Below, piece by piece: positions 45,203 to 54,873 of a DNA stretch of 64,000 bases; position 1 is the stretch's first letter; each line of letters opens with the position of its first letter. The translations under genes and the position numbers were made by a program. Origin of the DNA: Litoribaculum gwangyangense (lineage in GTDB: Bacteria; Bacteroidota; Bacteroidia; Flavobacteriales; Flavobacteriaceae); NCBI RefSeq assembly GCF_039543505.1, contig NZ_BAABJW010000002.1, forward strand, positions 744,001 through 808,000. The letters are read 5' to 3'. The notes beneath the pieces are model-generated. The model did not search any database. It saw only the letters and a list, made by a program, of their open reading frames with translations, and was not told the origin of the DNA.

Positions 45203-46648
45203 TTACATATCGATAAACTGTACATAGTGTTGATAACGCTCAAAAATTTGTTGAACGTAATTATATGGCTCAATACCGCGCACATAACCATATTTTACAA
45301 CAGGATCATTGTAATTATTTGGCAAGCTCAATTCAAGAATCATGTTTTCTACGTTATCATCCCAAATATTTTCATCTAAACCCCGTTTATTGGCTAAGGC
45401 CTGTGCATCTTTTACATGATAAAGCCCACAATTGTAAGATGCCAATGTAAACTTAATACGTTGAATGGAATCTGTTACCTCTTCAAAATTTTTGATTAGT
45501 TGATTTAAATATTTCGTACCTCCTTTGATGCTCTGTTCAGGATCTGACCTATTGGTTACTCCAAGATCTTTGGCTGTTTCTGGCATAATCTGCATTAAAC
45601 CAGAAGCTTGTGCCCAAGAACTTACTCGTGGGTCGAATTTAGATTCTTGATAAATTTGAGACGCTAGTAATCTCCAGTCCCAATTTAAAGGCGAAGCATA
45701 TTTTTTTATTAATTCATCATAAGGACTGATTTGCTGATCATTCAAACTATAAAAATTACTTTTTACACGCCTTCTGAAATATTTTTCATTTTTGAAGTAT
45801 TTATTATAAATCACATTAAAATCTACCTTCCTTTTTATTTGCTCCAACCAATCATTAGTGGCTTTTAATAAATTTTCAGACTCATGTCTTGTGGCCCATG
45901 CAACCCTTTGGGAAAAACTAACAGGCACTTTAACATCCAATATCGGGTAATAAGTAGCCATAATACTCGCTATATTATAATCTGCTATAGTATATTTAAT
46001 TTCTCCATTAGCCACTTTCTCTATGATTTGGTCGGTTGCAAGTGCTCCGGGAACCGTATCAATATGGATAGTACCTCCTAATTCCTCAGATAAATTATAG
46101 ATTCTTTCCTTAAAAGAAGACATGTCCCTAACAGATACGGTATCTCCCAGCAAATCTACAGGATCATTCACCATTTTCTTTTTTAATTTACTCCAAGGCA
46201 TGGTTCTCCAATTATCTGGTTTTTTTTGCACCAAAACTTGTTTCGTTAAATATAAATGGTCAGTAAAAGATACGTCCTCTTTTCTATCATTGGTAATGGT
46301 CAAGGCATGAGCGACTATATCGCCTTCTCCACTATTCAATTTTTCGAACAGTTCATTAACATTTTGAACTACAATAATTTCTAAACCTACCTCCAAAAAA
46401 TCTGCAAGACGTTGTAGTAATTCAAATTCATAACCCATTGGTCGACCTTTGTAAAGAAAATAAGTGGTACCGCTGTATATAGTTAAGGCTTTGAGGGTTC
46501 CAGAGGCTTTAATCTGTTCTAAGTCCCATTTACTAGGTATTTCTTCTATGGCATCCCTCTTTATAGAATCTTGTTCACAGCAAAAAACAAGGAATAAAAC
46601 CAGGTAAAGTATTTTTATGTATTTATTAGATGCTAATATCTTTTGCAT
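45203..46648 (-). CDS. MltF-like lytic transglycosylase with solute-binding domain
   Basis: 481 residues. Lipoprotein signal (LVLFLVFCC). Residues about 45-285 are a periplasmic solute-binding domain (GYEFELLQRLADFLEVGLEI, GEIKYTIADYNIASIMATYY). Residues about 310-450 are an SLT transglycosylase domain with catalytic Glu in QIYQESKFDPRV and ASGLMQIMPETA. MltF enzymes cut peptidoglycan, and the sensor domain modulates them. It is 7 bases downstream of a GH16 gene on the same strand, an unusual partner. Confidence 0.9.
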   Translation of the reverse strand: MQKILASNKYIKILYLVLFLVFCCEQDSIKRDAIEEIPSKWDLEQIKASGTLKALTIYSGTTYFLYKGRPMGYEFELLQRLADFLEVGLEIIVVQNVNELFEKLNSGEGDIVAHALTITNDRKEDVSFTDHLYLTKQVLVQKKPDNWRTMPWSKLKKKMVNDPVDLLGDTVSVRDMSSFKERIYNLSEELGGTIHIDTVPGALATDQIIEKVANGEIKYTIADYNIASIMATYYPILDVKVPVSFSQRVAWATRHESENLLKATNDWLEQIKRKVDFNVIYNKYFKNEKYFRRRVKSNFYSLNDQQISPYDELIKKYASPLNWDWRLLASQIYQESKFDPRVSSWAQASGLMQIMPETAKDLGVTNRSDPEQSIKGGTKYLNQLIKNFEEVTDSIQRIKFTLASYNCGLYHVKDAQALANKRGLDENIWDDNVENMILELSLPNNYNDPVVKYGYVRGIEPYNYVQQIFERYQHYVQFIDM

Positions 46649-46655
46649 AAAACCG

Positions 46656-47489
46656 TTATTGATAAACTCTTACATAATCAACCACCATAGCACTTTTTTG
46701 AAAAGATGGCTCTATATCAGATTCTATGGCTATGTTCAGCAATAAATATTGATCGGTTGTAAAAGGCCATGTGGACGAATCTTTCAACGGTGGCTCATAT
46801 GTGTAATGAACACTTCCATCGATACTAAAAACCATTTTGTCCTCATACCAATCAAGGGCATAGGTATGGAATTCGTTGGAAACATTTTCCAAAAGCTTGC
46901 CACCTAGGTTAATTACATCATCACCAGCACTCGACTCTGTATGTACCGCGCTTTGAACATAATTTTGGTTTTTTCCCCAGTGCTCTAAAATATCAACTTC
47001 ACCACAAACGGGCCAAAAGGTAGTACCAAAACCTTGTTTTTGCCAATAGGCACCAGGCTCATTGATATTTTTATTTAACATCCAAATTGCTGGCCATGTG
47101 CCAATACCAGTTGGTAATTTAGCCTTTACTTCTACCCGACCATAAGTAAAAGCAAATTTTGAGTTTAACCTGGCCGATGTATATTCTTTAAGTTCACCTT
47201 GATCATTAAATATTTCTTTACGAGCTACAATATGTAAAAAGCCATCCTTAACATACGAGTTTTCCAGTCTATCAGTATAATGATTTACTAATCCTCCATA
47301 CCAATCGCCACCGGAAGGAAGTTGGGTTTGATGAAACCATTTTTTTGAATCAATGGCACCTTCTCCATCAAACTCATCAGACCAAACAAGTTTTTTGAAT
47401 ATAGCATGGGAACTTTCCTTTTTTTTTCCACATTGCGTTGTAAAGAAGCAAATAAAAAAAAGTGAAATTACGTATAAATAATTCCTCAT
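46656..47489 (-). CDS. GH16 beta-glucanase, lipoprotein
   Basis: 277 residues. Lipoprotein signal (lipobox FTTQC, C20). Active site GEVDILEHWG with nucleophile E164 and acid/base E169. Other GH16_3 laminarinase-like parts are WSDEFDGEGAID, TGIGTWPAIWMLN and AMVVDYVRVYQ. It is far from the glucan locus but could share its substrate, or act on another beta-glucan. It starts a minus-strand unit followed by the MltF-like gene. Confidence 0.88.
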   Translation of the reverse strand: MRNYLYVISLFFICFFTTQCGKKKESSHAIFKKLVWSDEFDGEGAIDSKKWFHQTQLPSGGDWYGGLVNHYTDRLENSYVKDGFLHIVARKEIFNDQGELKEYTSARLNSKFAFTYGRVEVKAKLPTGIGTWPAIWMLNKNINEPGAYWQKQGFGTTFWPVCGEVDILEHWGKNQNYVQSAVHTESSAGDDVINLGGKLLENVSNEFHTYALDWYEDKMVFSIDGSVHYTYEPPLKDSSTWPFTTDQYLLLNIAIESDIEPSFQKSAMVVDYVRVYQ

Positions 47490-47562
47490 AAATTAGAATA
47501 TTAAATAATAACCTTCTAAATATACGGTAATTATTAAAAAAATTAAAGTGGCAAATACCGCT

Positions 47563-47952
47563 TTATATAAATTGTTGCAGATTTAGGTCATTAATTTGAC
47601 TGTGTGAAGCATGAGCCACGGCGATACCATTTCTTATCACTAATAGTTGTGGAGATTCATGAATCACTTGAAATTTATGAGCAATTTTGTTTGAAATATT
47701 TCGATAACTAATTAAATCCAAATAGTAAAGGTCAATATCGTTTTCTGAATAATCATAAGCATCAATAAATAGGTTCATTACCATACTGCTAATGCCACAC
47801 CGGGTAGAATGTTTAAAAATAACTTGTGTTTTATTGGTTGATTTTTCTTCTATAAAGTCCAATTGTTGTAGTTCACTTAATGAAATCCAAGGCAATTCTT
47901 TTTTCTCCCTTTGCTCGGTTGAGCCACCAAATAATTTGTTTAATATCCCCAT
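47563..47952 (-). CDS. ytxJ: Bacillithiol-system redox protein YtxJ
   Basis: 129 residues, thioredoxin-like. The active site is the monothiol form FKHSTRCGISSMV (one Cys, CxxS), characteristic of YtxJ/BrxC bacilliredoxins that remove bacillithiol from proteins. Length is normal for the family. It is transcribed divergently from clpB. Function is taken from the family; bacillithiol in this organism is assumed, not shown. Confidence 0.85.
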   Translation of the reverse strand: MGILNKLFGGSTEQREKKELPWISLSELQQLDFIEEKSTNKTQVIFKHSTRCGISSMVMNLFIDAYDYSENDIDLYYLDLISYRNISNKIAHKFQVIHESPQLLVIRNGIAVAHASHSQINDLNLQQFI

Positions 47953-48144
47953 TATAATTTTTTATTCTTTACCTAAGTCGAAACAATCCATAAATCTTAC
48001 AAACTGACTAAAAGTCATTAAAAATAAGGCTTTAACAGACATTCTGTCCTTTAAATAGCCTTGGTAAGATTATTGAATAAATTAAGATGTAAAAGTAAAA
48101 TAATATAAATGTTTTCACCCAAGTGAAAATTAAAAATATAAGAT

Positions 48145-50754
48145 ATGAATTTAAATAATTATACAATAAAATCGCAAGAAGCCATACAGCAAGCACAGCA
48201 AATTGCGCAAGGTTATGGGCATCAACAAATAGAAAATGAGCATCTTTTTAAAGGTATTTTTGAAGTTGATGAAAATGTATTACCATTCATTTTAAAAAAA
48301 TTGAATGTGAATGTTTCCATAATAAAACAAGTTTTAGATAAGCAACTGGAAAGCTTTTCAAAAGTTTCTGGAGGTGAATTGATGTTATCTCGCGAAGCAG
48401 GAAAAAGTTTAAACGAAGCGTCCATCATAGCTAAAAAAATGAATGATGAATTTGTGTCTATTGAACATTTAATCATGGCCATTTTTAAATCAAACAGTAA
48501 AATTTCCCAAATGCTAAAAGACCAAGGTGTTACCGAAAAAGACCTTAAAGCGGCAATTGAAGAGCTTCGTAAAGGAGAAAATGTAACCTCCCAAAGTCAG
48601 GAAGAAACCTATAATGCTTTGGGGAAATACGCCAAAAATTTAAATCAATTAGCAAAGGATGGAAAATTAGATCCTGTAATTGGTCGTGATGAGGAAATAC
48701 GAAGAATTCTTCAAATTTTATCTCGAAGAACCAAGAACAACCCTATTCTAGTCGGTGAGCCAGGAACTGGTAAAACCGCAATCGCGGAAGGTTTAGCGCA
48801 CAGAATTATTGATGGAGATGTACCAGAAAACCTTAAAGAAAAGCAAATTTTCGCTTTGGATATGGGCGCTCTTATCGCAGGCGCCAAATATAAAGGTGAA
48901 TTTGAAGAGCGATTAAAATCGGTTATTAAAGAAGTAACAACTAGCGAAGGTGATATCGTATTGTTTATTGACGAAATCCATACGCTTGTAGGTGCTGGTG
49001 GCGGACAAGGCGCTATGGATGCTGCTAATATTTTGAAACCAGCTTTAGCTCGTGGCGAATTAAGAGCCATTGGTGCCACCACCTTAGATGAATATCAAAA
49101 ATACTTTGAAAAAGATAAAGCTTTGGAACGTCGTTTTCAAAAAGTAACGGTTGATGAACCTGACACTGAAAGCGCCATTTCCATATTACGTGGTATTAAA
49201 GAAAAGTATGAAACCCACCATAAAGTTAGAATAAAAGATGAAGCTATTATTGGTGCCGTTGAGTTATCACAACGTTACATTACGAATCGATTTTTACCAG
49301 ACAAAGCGATAGACTTGATGGATGAAGCTGCTTCTAAATTACGTATGGAAATCAATTCTAAACCTGAGGAATTAGATGTTTTGGATAGAAAAATCATGCA
49401 ACTTGAAATTGAAATTGAAGCCATAAAACGCGAAAAAGATGAAACCAAGTTAAAATCATTGCGTTCAGATTTGGCGAATTTGAAAGAAACTCGCAACGAA
49501 ATCAATGCCAAGTGGAAAAGCGAAAAAGAAGTGGTTGATAACATTCAAAATAGTAAACAGGATATCGAGAACTTTAAATTGGAAGCTGAAAAAGCGGAGC
49601 GCGATGGCGATTACGGTAAAGTTGCCGAATTGCGCTACGGTAAAATCAAGGAAGCCCAAGAGCAATTGGAAGCTTATCAAAGACAATTACAGGAAAATCA
49701 GTCAGGAAGCTCTTTAATTAAAGAAGAAGTAACTTATGATGATATTGCCGAAGTAGTTGCCAAATGGACAGGAATTCCTGTTACTAAAATGCTACAAAGC
49801 GAACGCGAAAAGCTATTGAAATTAGAAGATCAATTACATAAACGTGTGGTGGGTCAAAATGAAGCTATTGAGGCTGTTAGTGATGCTGTTAGACGAAGTC
49901 GCGCCGGCTTACAAAACCCAAAAAAACCTATAGGAACCTTCTTGTTTTTAGGGACTACTGGTGTTGGTAAAACCGAACTTGCTAAAGCGTTGGCAGAATA
50001 TCTTTTTGATGATGAAAATGCTATGACAAGAATCGACATGAGCGAATATCAAGAGCGACATGCCGTAAGTAGATTAGTTGGAGCACCTCCTGGATATATA
50101 GGCTATGATGAAGGTGGACAACTTACGGAAGCCGTTAGGAGAAAACCGTATTCAGTGGTATTATTGGATGAAATTGAAAAAGCTCATCCAGATACTTTTA
50201 ATATCTTATTACAAGTTTTGGATGAAGGCCATTTAACAGATAACAAGGGCCGTTTAGCAGACTTTAAAAATACCATTATTATTATGACATCCAACATAGG
50301 AAGTACAATAATACATGACCGTTTTGAAGCCACAAAAGACATAGATTCTGCTATTGAAGCGGCAAAAATTGATGTATTGGCATTATTAAAACAAAGTGTA
50401 AGACCCGAATTTTTAAACCGTATAGACGATACGATTATGTTCACACCTTTAACGAAAGAGAACATCATTGAAATTGTTGGTTTACAGTTAAAAAGTGTTA
50501 CAAAAATGATAGCTAAACAAGGAATTACTTTTGATGCCACTCCAGAAGCTATAAGTTATTTGGCCAACAAAGGTTATAATCCAGAATATGGCGCACGCCC
50601 TGTAAAACGAGTCATCCAAAAAGAGGTTTTAAATGGTTTAAGTAAAGAAATTCTAGCAGGAAAAGTAACTACAGATAGCATTATTTTGTTGGATGCCTTT
50701 GATGATAAATTGGTTTTTAGAAATCAAGGTGATTTGGTAACAGAGGAATTTTAA
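48145..50754 (+). CDS. clpB: ATP-dependent chaperone ClpB
   Basis: 869 residues. N-terminal Clp repeat domain, AAA1 with Walker A GEPGTGKTAIAEG (near residue 206), a long coiled-coil middle domain (about 400-530) that marks ClpB rather than ClpA/ClpC, and AAA2 with Walker A GTTGVGKTELAKAL (near 602). It rescues aggregated proteins with DnaK. Normal length, followed by a terminator. No HrcA CIRCE element was seen upstream. Confidence 0.98.
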   Translation: MNLNNYTIKSQEAIQQAQQIAQGYGHQQIENEHLFKGIFEVDENVLPFILKKLNVNVSIIKQVLDKQLESFSKVSGGELMLSREAGKSLNEASIIAKKMNDEFVSIEHLIMAIFKSNSKISQMLKDQGVTEKDLKAAIEELRKGENVTSQSQEETYNALGKYAKNLNQLAKDGKLDPVIGRDEEIRRILQILSRRTKNNPILVGEPGTGKTAIAEGLAHRIIDGDVPENLKEKQIFALDMGALIAGAKYKGEFEERLKSVIKEVTTSEGDIVLFIDEIHTLVGAGGGQGAMDAANILKPALARGELRAIGATTLDEYQKYFEKDKALERRFQKVTVDEPDTESAISILRGIKEKYETHHKVRIKDEAIIGAVELSQRYITNRFLPDKAIDLMDEAASKLRMEINSKPEELDVLDRKIMQLEIEIEAIKREKDETKLKSLRSDLANLKETRNEINAKWKSEKEVVDNIQNSKQDIENFKLEAEKAERDGDYGKVAELRYGKIKEAQEQLEAYQRQLQENQSGSSLIKEEVTYDDIAEVVAKWTGIPVTKMLQSEREKLLKLEDQLHKRVVGQNEAIEAVSDAVRRSRAGLQNPKKPIGTFLFLGTTGVGKTELAKALAEYLFDDENAMTRIDMSEYQERHAVSRLVGAPPGYIGYDEGGQLTEAVRRKPYSVVLLDEIEKAHPDTFNILLQVLDEGHLTDNKGRLADFKNTIIIMTSNIGSTIIHDRFEATKDIDSAIEAAKIDVLALLKQSVRPEFLNRIDDTIMFTPLTKENIIEIVGLQLKSVTKMIAKQGITFDATPEAISYLANKGYNPEYGARPVKRVIQKEVLNGLSKEILAGKVTTDSIILLDAFDDKLVFRNQGDLVTEEF

Positions 50755-50818
50755 ACTTAATTAGGATTTATTGTAACAAAAGTTTTTTAATTAAGTCTAT
50801 TAATTGGTTGGTTAGTTG

Positions 50819-50866
50819 AAAAGCAACATGAATCTTTAATTTAAGATGATTGTTGCTTTTTTTTTT
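50819..50866 (+). terminator. Rho-independent terminator of clpB
   Basis: AAAAGCAACA (50819-50828) pairs with TGTTGCTTTT (50851-50860) followed by six more T. Confidence 0.85.
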
Positions 50867-50917
50867 GTAACAAAAAAAAAATAATGCTACTGATATACCG
50901 AATTTAAATTTAAAGTT

Positions 50918-51778
50918 ATGAAATTAAAATTATCACTCCTTGCCACATTATTACTATCAGTATTCATAGTAAATTCTCAACAACTAGAAAACTCGACACT
51001 TTGGAAAATCTCCGGGAATGGCCTGGAAAAAGCCTCCTACTTGTTTGGTACAATTCATATAACATGTGATGCCACATTAGATGAAGATGTAAAAAATGCA
51101 CTTGATGAAACTACACAAATTGTTTTGGAAATTGACATGGACGACCCCTCTATGCAATCCAAAATGATGGGTGGCATGTATATGAAAGATGGTAAAACAA
51201 TTAAAGATTTTGTTTCTGAAGAAGATTATTCAGTTATAGATTCACTTTTTATTAAAAATGCAGGTATGTCTGTAAAAATGATAGAAAATATTAAGCCTTT
51301 TTTCTTAACAGCCATGCTATATCCAAAAATGATTGACTGCCCAATGCAATCTTTTGAAATGGAATTAATAAAAGTCGCTAAAACCCAAGAGGAAGAAATT
51401 AATGGTCTTGAAACTATTGAAGACCAAATACAAGTGTTTGATGATATTCCTTATGCAGATCAAGTTTCAGATTTACTAAGAATGGCAAAGGACAATTTAG
51501 CATATGATAAGGCGAATTTTGCTAAAATGCTTAAAACCTATAAAGAAGAAAATATATCTGAGATGTTGGAAATGATAAATGATGAAAACATGAGTGCATT
51601 CTCTAAACATCAAGATAAATTATTAACTAATAGAAATAAAAATTGGATTTCTAAAATTGCAGAATATTCAAAAAAACAACCTACATTCTTTGCTGTGGGT
51701 GCTGGCCATTTAGCAGGAGAGAATGGCGTTATTAAATTACTTATGAAAGCTGGATATACGGTTACTGCCATTCAATAA
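50918..51778 (+). CDS. TraB/GumN family protein
   Basis: 286 residues with a Sec signal (LSLLATLLLSVFIVNSQ). Family motifs: LFGTIHITCDATL near residue 47 and FFAVGAGHLAGENGVIKLL near the end, matching the paired GxxH motifs of the TraB/GumN superfamily, proposed to be metalloproteases related to TIKI. It probably acts in the periplasm; the substrate is unknown. It is flanked by terminators on both sides, so monocistronic. Confidence 0.85.
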   Translation: MKLKLSLLATLLLSVFIVNSQQLENSTLWKISGNGLEKASYLFGTIHITCDATLDEDVKNALDETTQIVLEIDMDDPSMQSKMMGGMYMKDGKTIKDFVSEEDYSVIDSLFIKNAGMSVKMIENIKPFFLTAMLYPKMIDCPMQSFEMELIKVAKTQEEEINGLETIEDQIQVFDDIPYADQVSDLLRMAKDNLAYDKANFAKMLKTYKEENISEMLEMINDENMSAFSKHQDKLLTNRNKNWISKIAEYSKKQPTFFAVGAGHLAGENGVIKLLMKAGYTVTAIQ

Positions 51779-51815
51779 TTATTTTTCTGAAATTATTATT
51801 AAATCACTCTAAATT

Positions 51816-51851
51816 AAAACCATAACAAGGTTGCTCTTTTATGGTTTTTTT
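51816..51851 (+). terminator. Rho-independent terminator
   Basis: AAAACCATAA (51816-51825) pairs with TTATGGTTTT (51839-51848), T tract to 51851, after the TraB/GumN gene. Confidence 0.85.
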
Positions 51852-52075
51852 ATTTGACGCTTACCAAAATACTTTTGAAAGGATAAAAATACCAATAACT
51901 AAAGTTTAACTATTCGAACAATCAACAGGCTGTTGTTAATAAAAACTTACAAGTAAACTTCCAATATTGGTTAAAATTTTTAACTTAGCCTATCGAAAAT
52001 CCTCAATTCGTTATAATTTCAAAATAATTGAAATTGTTTTTTACATAGATAAATGTTTAACCCTACTAGAATAAA

Positions 52076-52813
52076 ATGAATATTTCGGAATATATTGATT
52101 ACTCTTTATTAGACTCCACTGCATCAGAGCATGATATTATTCAATTATGCCATGAAGCCGTGCAAAGTAACTTTCATAGTATTTGCATTAATAGTTGTTA
52201 CGTTGCTTTAGCGAAACAATTTTTAGAAGGTACTGGTGTCAAAATATCTACTGTAGTTGGGTTTCCATTAGGGGCTGCATCAACAAAATCTAAAATATTT
52301 GAAGCTCAACAAGCCATAAACGATGGTGCTAGCGAGATTGAGATGGTTATTAATTTAGGTTTACTTAAAAGCAGAAATTATGTTTCCGTTTTAAAAGATA
52401 TAACCGATGTTAAAATGGCGATTGGAAATATACCTCTTAAGGTAATCATAGAAATCTCTGAACTAAACAAAAACGAAATTGTTAAAATTTGCGAAATATG
52501 TTTAGATGCTAGAGCAGATTTCATAAAAACATCCACTGGTTTTTCAAAAAATGGAGCAACCTTTACTGCCGTAAAAATGATTAAAAAAATAGTTAGGGAT
52601 AATACAAAAATTGTAGCTTCTGGCAGTATTGAGGATTACGAAACTTCAATTAAGTTTATTGAAGTTGGAGCTGATAGAGTTGAGACATCCTCAAATATTA
52701 TGGCTACCAATAAAGCCCAACAAATAAGAAATAGTAAGATTTATAAACAGTACATCGAAAATTTAGAAAAAACCACTACGGAATCAAGCCTAAATACTGT
52801 CAGTAAAGCTTAA
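52076..52813 (+). CDS. DeoC-like aldolase with altered catalytic residues (paralogue 1)
   Basis: 245 residues, DERA fold throughout. The Schiff-base Lys is kept (K151 in DFIKTSTGF), and so is the phosphate-binding end (ETSSN). Two residues that assist catalysis in E. coli DeoC are changed: D102 becomes E89 (SEIEMVINLG) and K201 becomes V180 (KIVASGSIED). The paralogue just downstream keeps both. It may use another substrate, or be weak or regulatory. Own terminator follows, so it is transcribed apart from the second deoC. Confidence 0.85.
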   Translation: MNISEYIDYSLLDSTASEHDIIQLCHEAVQSNFHSICINSCYVALAKQFLEGTGVKISTVVGFPLGAASTKSKIFEAQQAINDGASEIEMVINLGLLKSRNYVSVLKDITDVKMAIGNIPLKVIIEISELNKNEIVKICEICLDARADFIKTSTGFSKNGATFTAVKMIKKIVRDNTKIVASGSIEDYETSIKFIEVGADRVETSSNIMATNKAQQIRNSKIYKQYIENLEKTTTESSLNTVSKA

Positions 52814-52841
52814 AAACATATAAAACTAAAAAATAAATTTT

Positions 52842-52872
52842 AAACCAATCTTCATAATTGAGATTGGTTTTC
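52842..52872 (+). terminator. Rho-independent terminator between the deoC paralogues
   Basis: AAACCAATCT (52842-52851) pairs with AGATTGGTTT (52861-52870) with a 9-base loop; the T tract is short (TTTTCTT). Confidence 0.7.
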
Positions 52873-52973
52873 TTATATAATTTAAGCAGCAAATTAGTAA
52901 CTTTTAAGGGAATAAATAATAATATTAATAACTCCCTTACTATTAATTTCTACGAATATAACCATAAAACCAG

Positions 52974-53636
52974 ATGAAGCTAAATAGTTTTATTGATCAC
53001 ACATTACTCAAACCAACGGCTACAAAACAAGAAATTATTAATCTTTGTAATGAAGCAAAAACCCATGACTTTTTTTCGGTTTGTGTAAACAGTAGTTATG
53101 TAGTTTTGGCTAAATCTCATTTAAAAAATAGTTCTGTAAAGGTTTGTAGTGTTATTGGTTTTCCTTTAGGTGCCATGAGCACAAAAGCTAAAGTTGATGA
53201 AACTAAAGCTGCACTACATGATGGAGCCGATGAAATTGATATGGTAATTAACATTGGGTTGTTAAAAAGTAAGGACTTCGATTTTGTTTGGAAGGATATA
53301 GAGGCAGTTAAGAATTCCATGCCAAATAACGTATTAAAAGTTATTTTGGAAACCTGTTATCTAGAGGATATTGAAATTATAAAAGCCAGTGAACTTGCCC
53401 TACAAAGTGGTGCCGACTTTATAAAAACTTCAACAGGTTTTGGTACTGGTGGGGCCACTATTCATGACGTTAAACTTATTAAAAGTGTTGTTGGCAATAA
53501 AGCCAAAATAAAAGCATCAGGCGGCATAAAAGATGCTAAAACCGCTTTAGAATATATCAATATTGGTGTTGAACGTTTGGGCACCTCCTCGGGCATAGCT
53601 ATTATTAAAGGTGGTTCTTCAAATTTAAATTATTAA
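52974..53636 (+). CDS. deoC: Deoxyribose-phosphate aldolase
   Basis: 220 residues. Complete DERA active site: D89 (DEIDMVINIG), K151 (DFIKTSTGFG) and K180 (KIKASGGIKD), with GTSSG phosphate binding. It splits deoxyribose 5-phosphate into acetaldehyde and glyceraldehyde 3-phosphate. It is coupled to deoD 2 bases downstream, giving a deoxynucleoside salvage pair. Confidence 0.96.
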   Translation: MKLNSFIDHTLLKPTATKQEIINLCNEAKTHDFFSVCVNSSYVVLAKSHLKNSSVKVCSVIGFPLGAMSTKAKVDETKAALHDGADEIDMVINIGLLKSKDFDFVWKDIEAVKNSMPNNVLKVILETCYLEDIEIIKASELALQSGADFIKTSTGFGTGGATIHDVKLIKSVVGNKAKIKASGGIKDAKTALEYINIGVERLGTSSGIAIIKGGSSNLNY

Positions 53637-53638
53637 TA

Positions 53639-54337
53639 ATGAGTGTACATATTGAAGCAAAAAAAGGCGACATCGCTGAAACCATATTACTTCCTGGTGA
53701 CCCTTTACGTGCGAAATGGATTGCTGAAACGTTTTTAGAAAACCCCGTTTGCTTTAACAAAATAAGAGGAATGTTAGGCTACACGGGTAATTATAATGGC
53801 AAAAAAGTCTCGGTAATGGGTACTGGCATGGGCGTACCTTCTATTTCTATTTATGCACATGAATTAATTACAGAATACGAAGTAAAAAACCTTATACGTG
53901 TAGGTAGCGCAGGTTCCTATCAAAAACATGTGAAAATCAGGGATATCGTCTTAGCTATGGCTGCATCATCCAATTCCGGAGTGAACGAATTACGCTTTGG
54001 TGGAGCAGATTATGCACCAACTGCCAATTTTGAGTTATTTCAAAAAGCAGTTGAAGCAGCAAAAACTAAAGGAATTCCTTTAAAAGCAGGGAATGTTTTT
54101 ACTAGTGATGAGTTTTATGCAGATGATTTTGAATCGTATAAAAAATGGTCGAAATTTGGTGTATTATGTGTTGAAATGGAAACCGCGGGTTTATATACCG
54201 TGGCTGCAAAATATAATGTAAATGCCTTATCTATATTAACCATTTCAGATTCCTTGGTTACAGGAGAAAGGACCACGAGTAAAGAACGTGAAACCACGTT
54301 TAAAGATATGATCAAAATTGCTTTAGAATTAGCTTAA
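53639..54337 (+). CDS. deoD: Purine nucleoside phosphorylase (DeoD type)
   Basis: 232 residues. DeoD motifs: LLPGDPLRAKWIAE, GTGMGVPSISIYAHEL, and CVEMETAGLY with the ribose-binding Met-Glu pair, plus LTISDSLVTGE with the base-contacting Asp. It phosphorolyses purine (deoxy)nucleosides, feeding (deoxy)ribose 1-phosphate toward the neighbouring deoC step. No phosphopentomutase gene is seen here. Confidence 0.96.
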   Translation: MSVHIEAKKGDIAETILLPGDPLRAKWIAETFLENPVCFNKIRGMLGYTGNYNGKKVSVMGTGMGVPSISIYAHELITEYEVKNLIRVGSAGSYQKHVKIRDIVLAMAASSNSGVNELRFGGADYAPTANFELFQKAVEAAKTKGIPLKAGNVFTSDEFYADDFESYKKWSKFGVLCVEMETAGLYTVAAKYNVNALSILTISDSLVTGERTTSKERETTFKDMIKIALELA

Positions 54338-54348
54338 AATCAAAGAAT

Positions 54349-54873
54349 ATGAAATTTTTAAAAACTCTGGCTGTAATCTCAATTTTCTTTTCGTTGTCTT
54401 GTAAAAAAGAACAAAAAACTATACAACCATCTAATGAAAGCACCTCAATCTTTTATTTTATAAGGCATGCTGAAAAAGACAGAAGTGATAGCACTAACCA
54501 AAATCCGCACCTCAATAAGCAAGGATCTTTAAGAGCAGAAAAATGGAATGACGTTTTTAAAAACATTTCATTTGATGCTATTTATTCTACGGATTATAAT
54601 AGGACTAGAGAAACAGCAGCACCAACGGCATCAAAAAATAATTTAGAATTAATTATTTATAATCCGAAAACCATCGATATTTCAAAGTTTTTAAGCGATA
54701 ATGAAGGCAAGCATGTTTTGGTTGTTGGACATAGTAACACAACTCCTGATTTTGTCAATAAAATTTTAGGAAGCGAGACTTATGAAGATATTGACGACAG
54801 TAACAATAAAAATCTTTATATTGTTACAAAAACAGGAAACACTATTTCCAGCAATTTATTGTTTATTGAGTAG
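54349..54873 (+). CDS. Histidine phosphatase family lipoprotein
   Basis: 174 residues. Lipoprotein signal ending SLSC. Phosphoglycerate-mutase-like fold with catalytic FIRHAEKD (RHAE in place of RHGE) and VVGHSNTTPDF. Probably a periplasmic phosphatase of SixA/PGAM type; the substrate is unknown. It overlaps the 3' end of the convergent DUF6503 gene by 11 bases and follows deoD by 11 bases. Confidence 0.88.
   Translation: MKFLKTLAVISIFFSLSCKKEQKTIQPSNESTSIFYFIRHAEKDRSDSTNQNPHLNKQGSLRAEKWNDVFKNISFDAIYSTDYNRTRETAAPTASKNNLELIIYNPKTIDISKFLSDNEGKHVLVVGHSNTTPDFVNKILGSETYEDIDDSNNKNLYIVTKTGNTISSNLLFIE

Noticed and set aside
48222..50540. Antisense open frames inside clpB
   Set aside because: Shadows of the conserved ClpB coding frame; no start context or family match.
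51930..51975. AT-rich stretch with TGTTGTTAATAAAAACTTAC resembling an origin or DnaA-type region
   Set aside because: No DnaA-box cluster, no dnaA/rpmH-type neighbours and no GC-skew data; ordinary intergenic sequence is the simpler reading.
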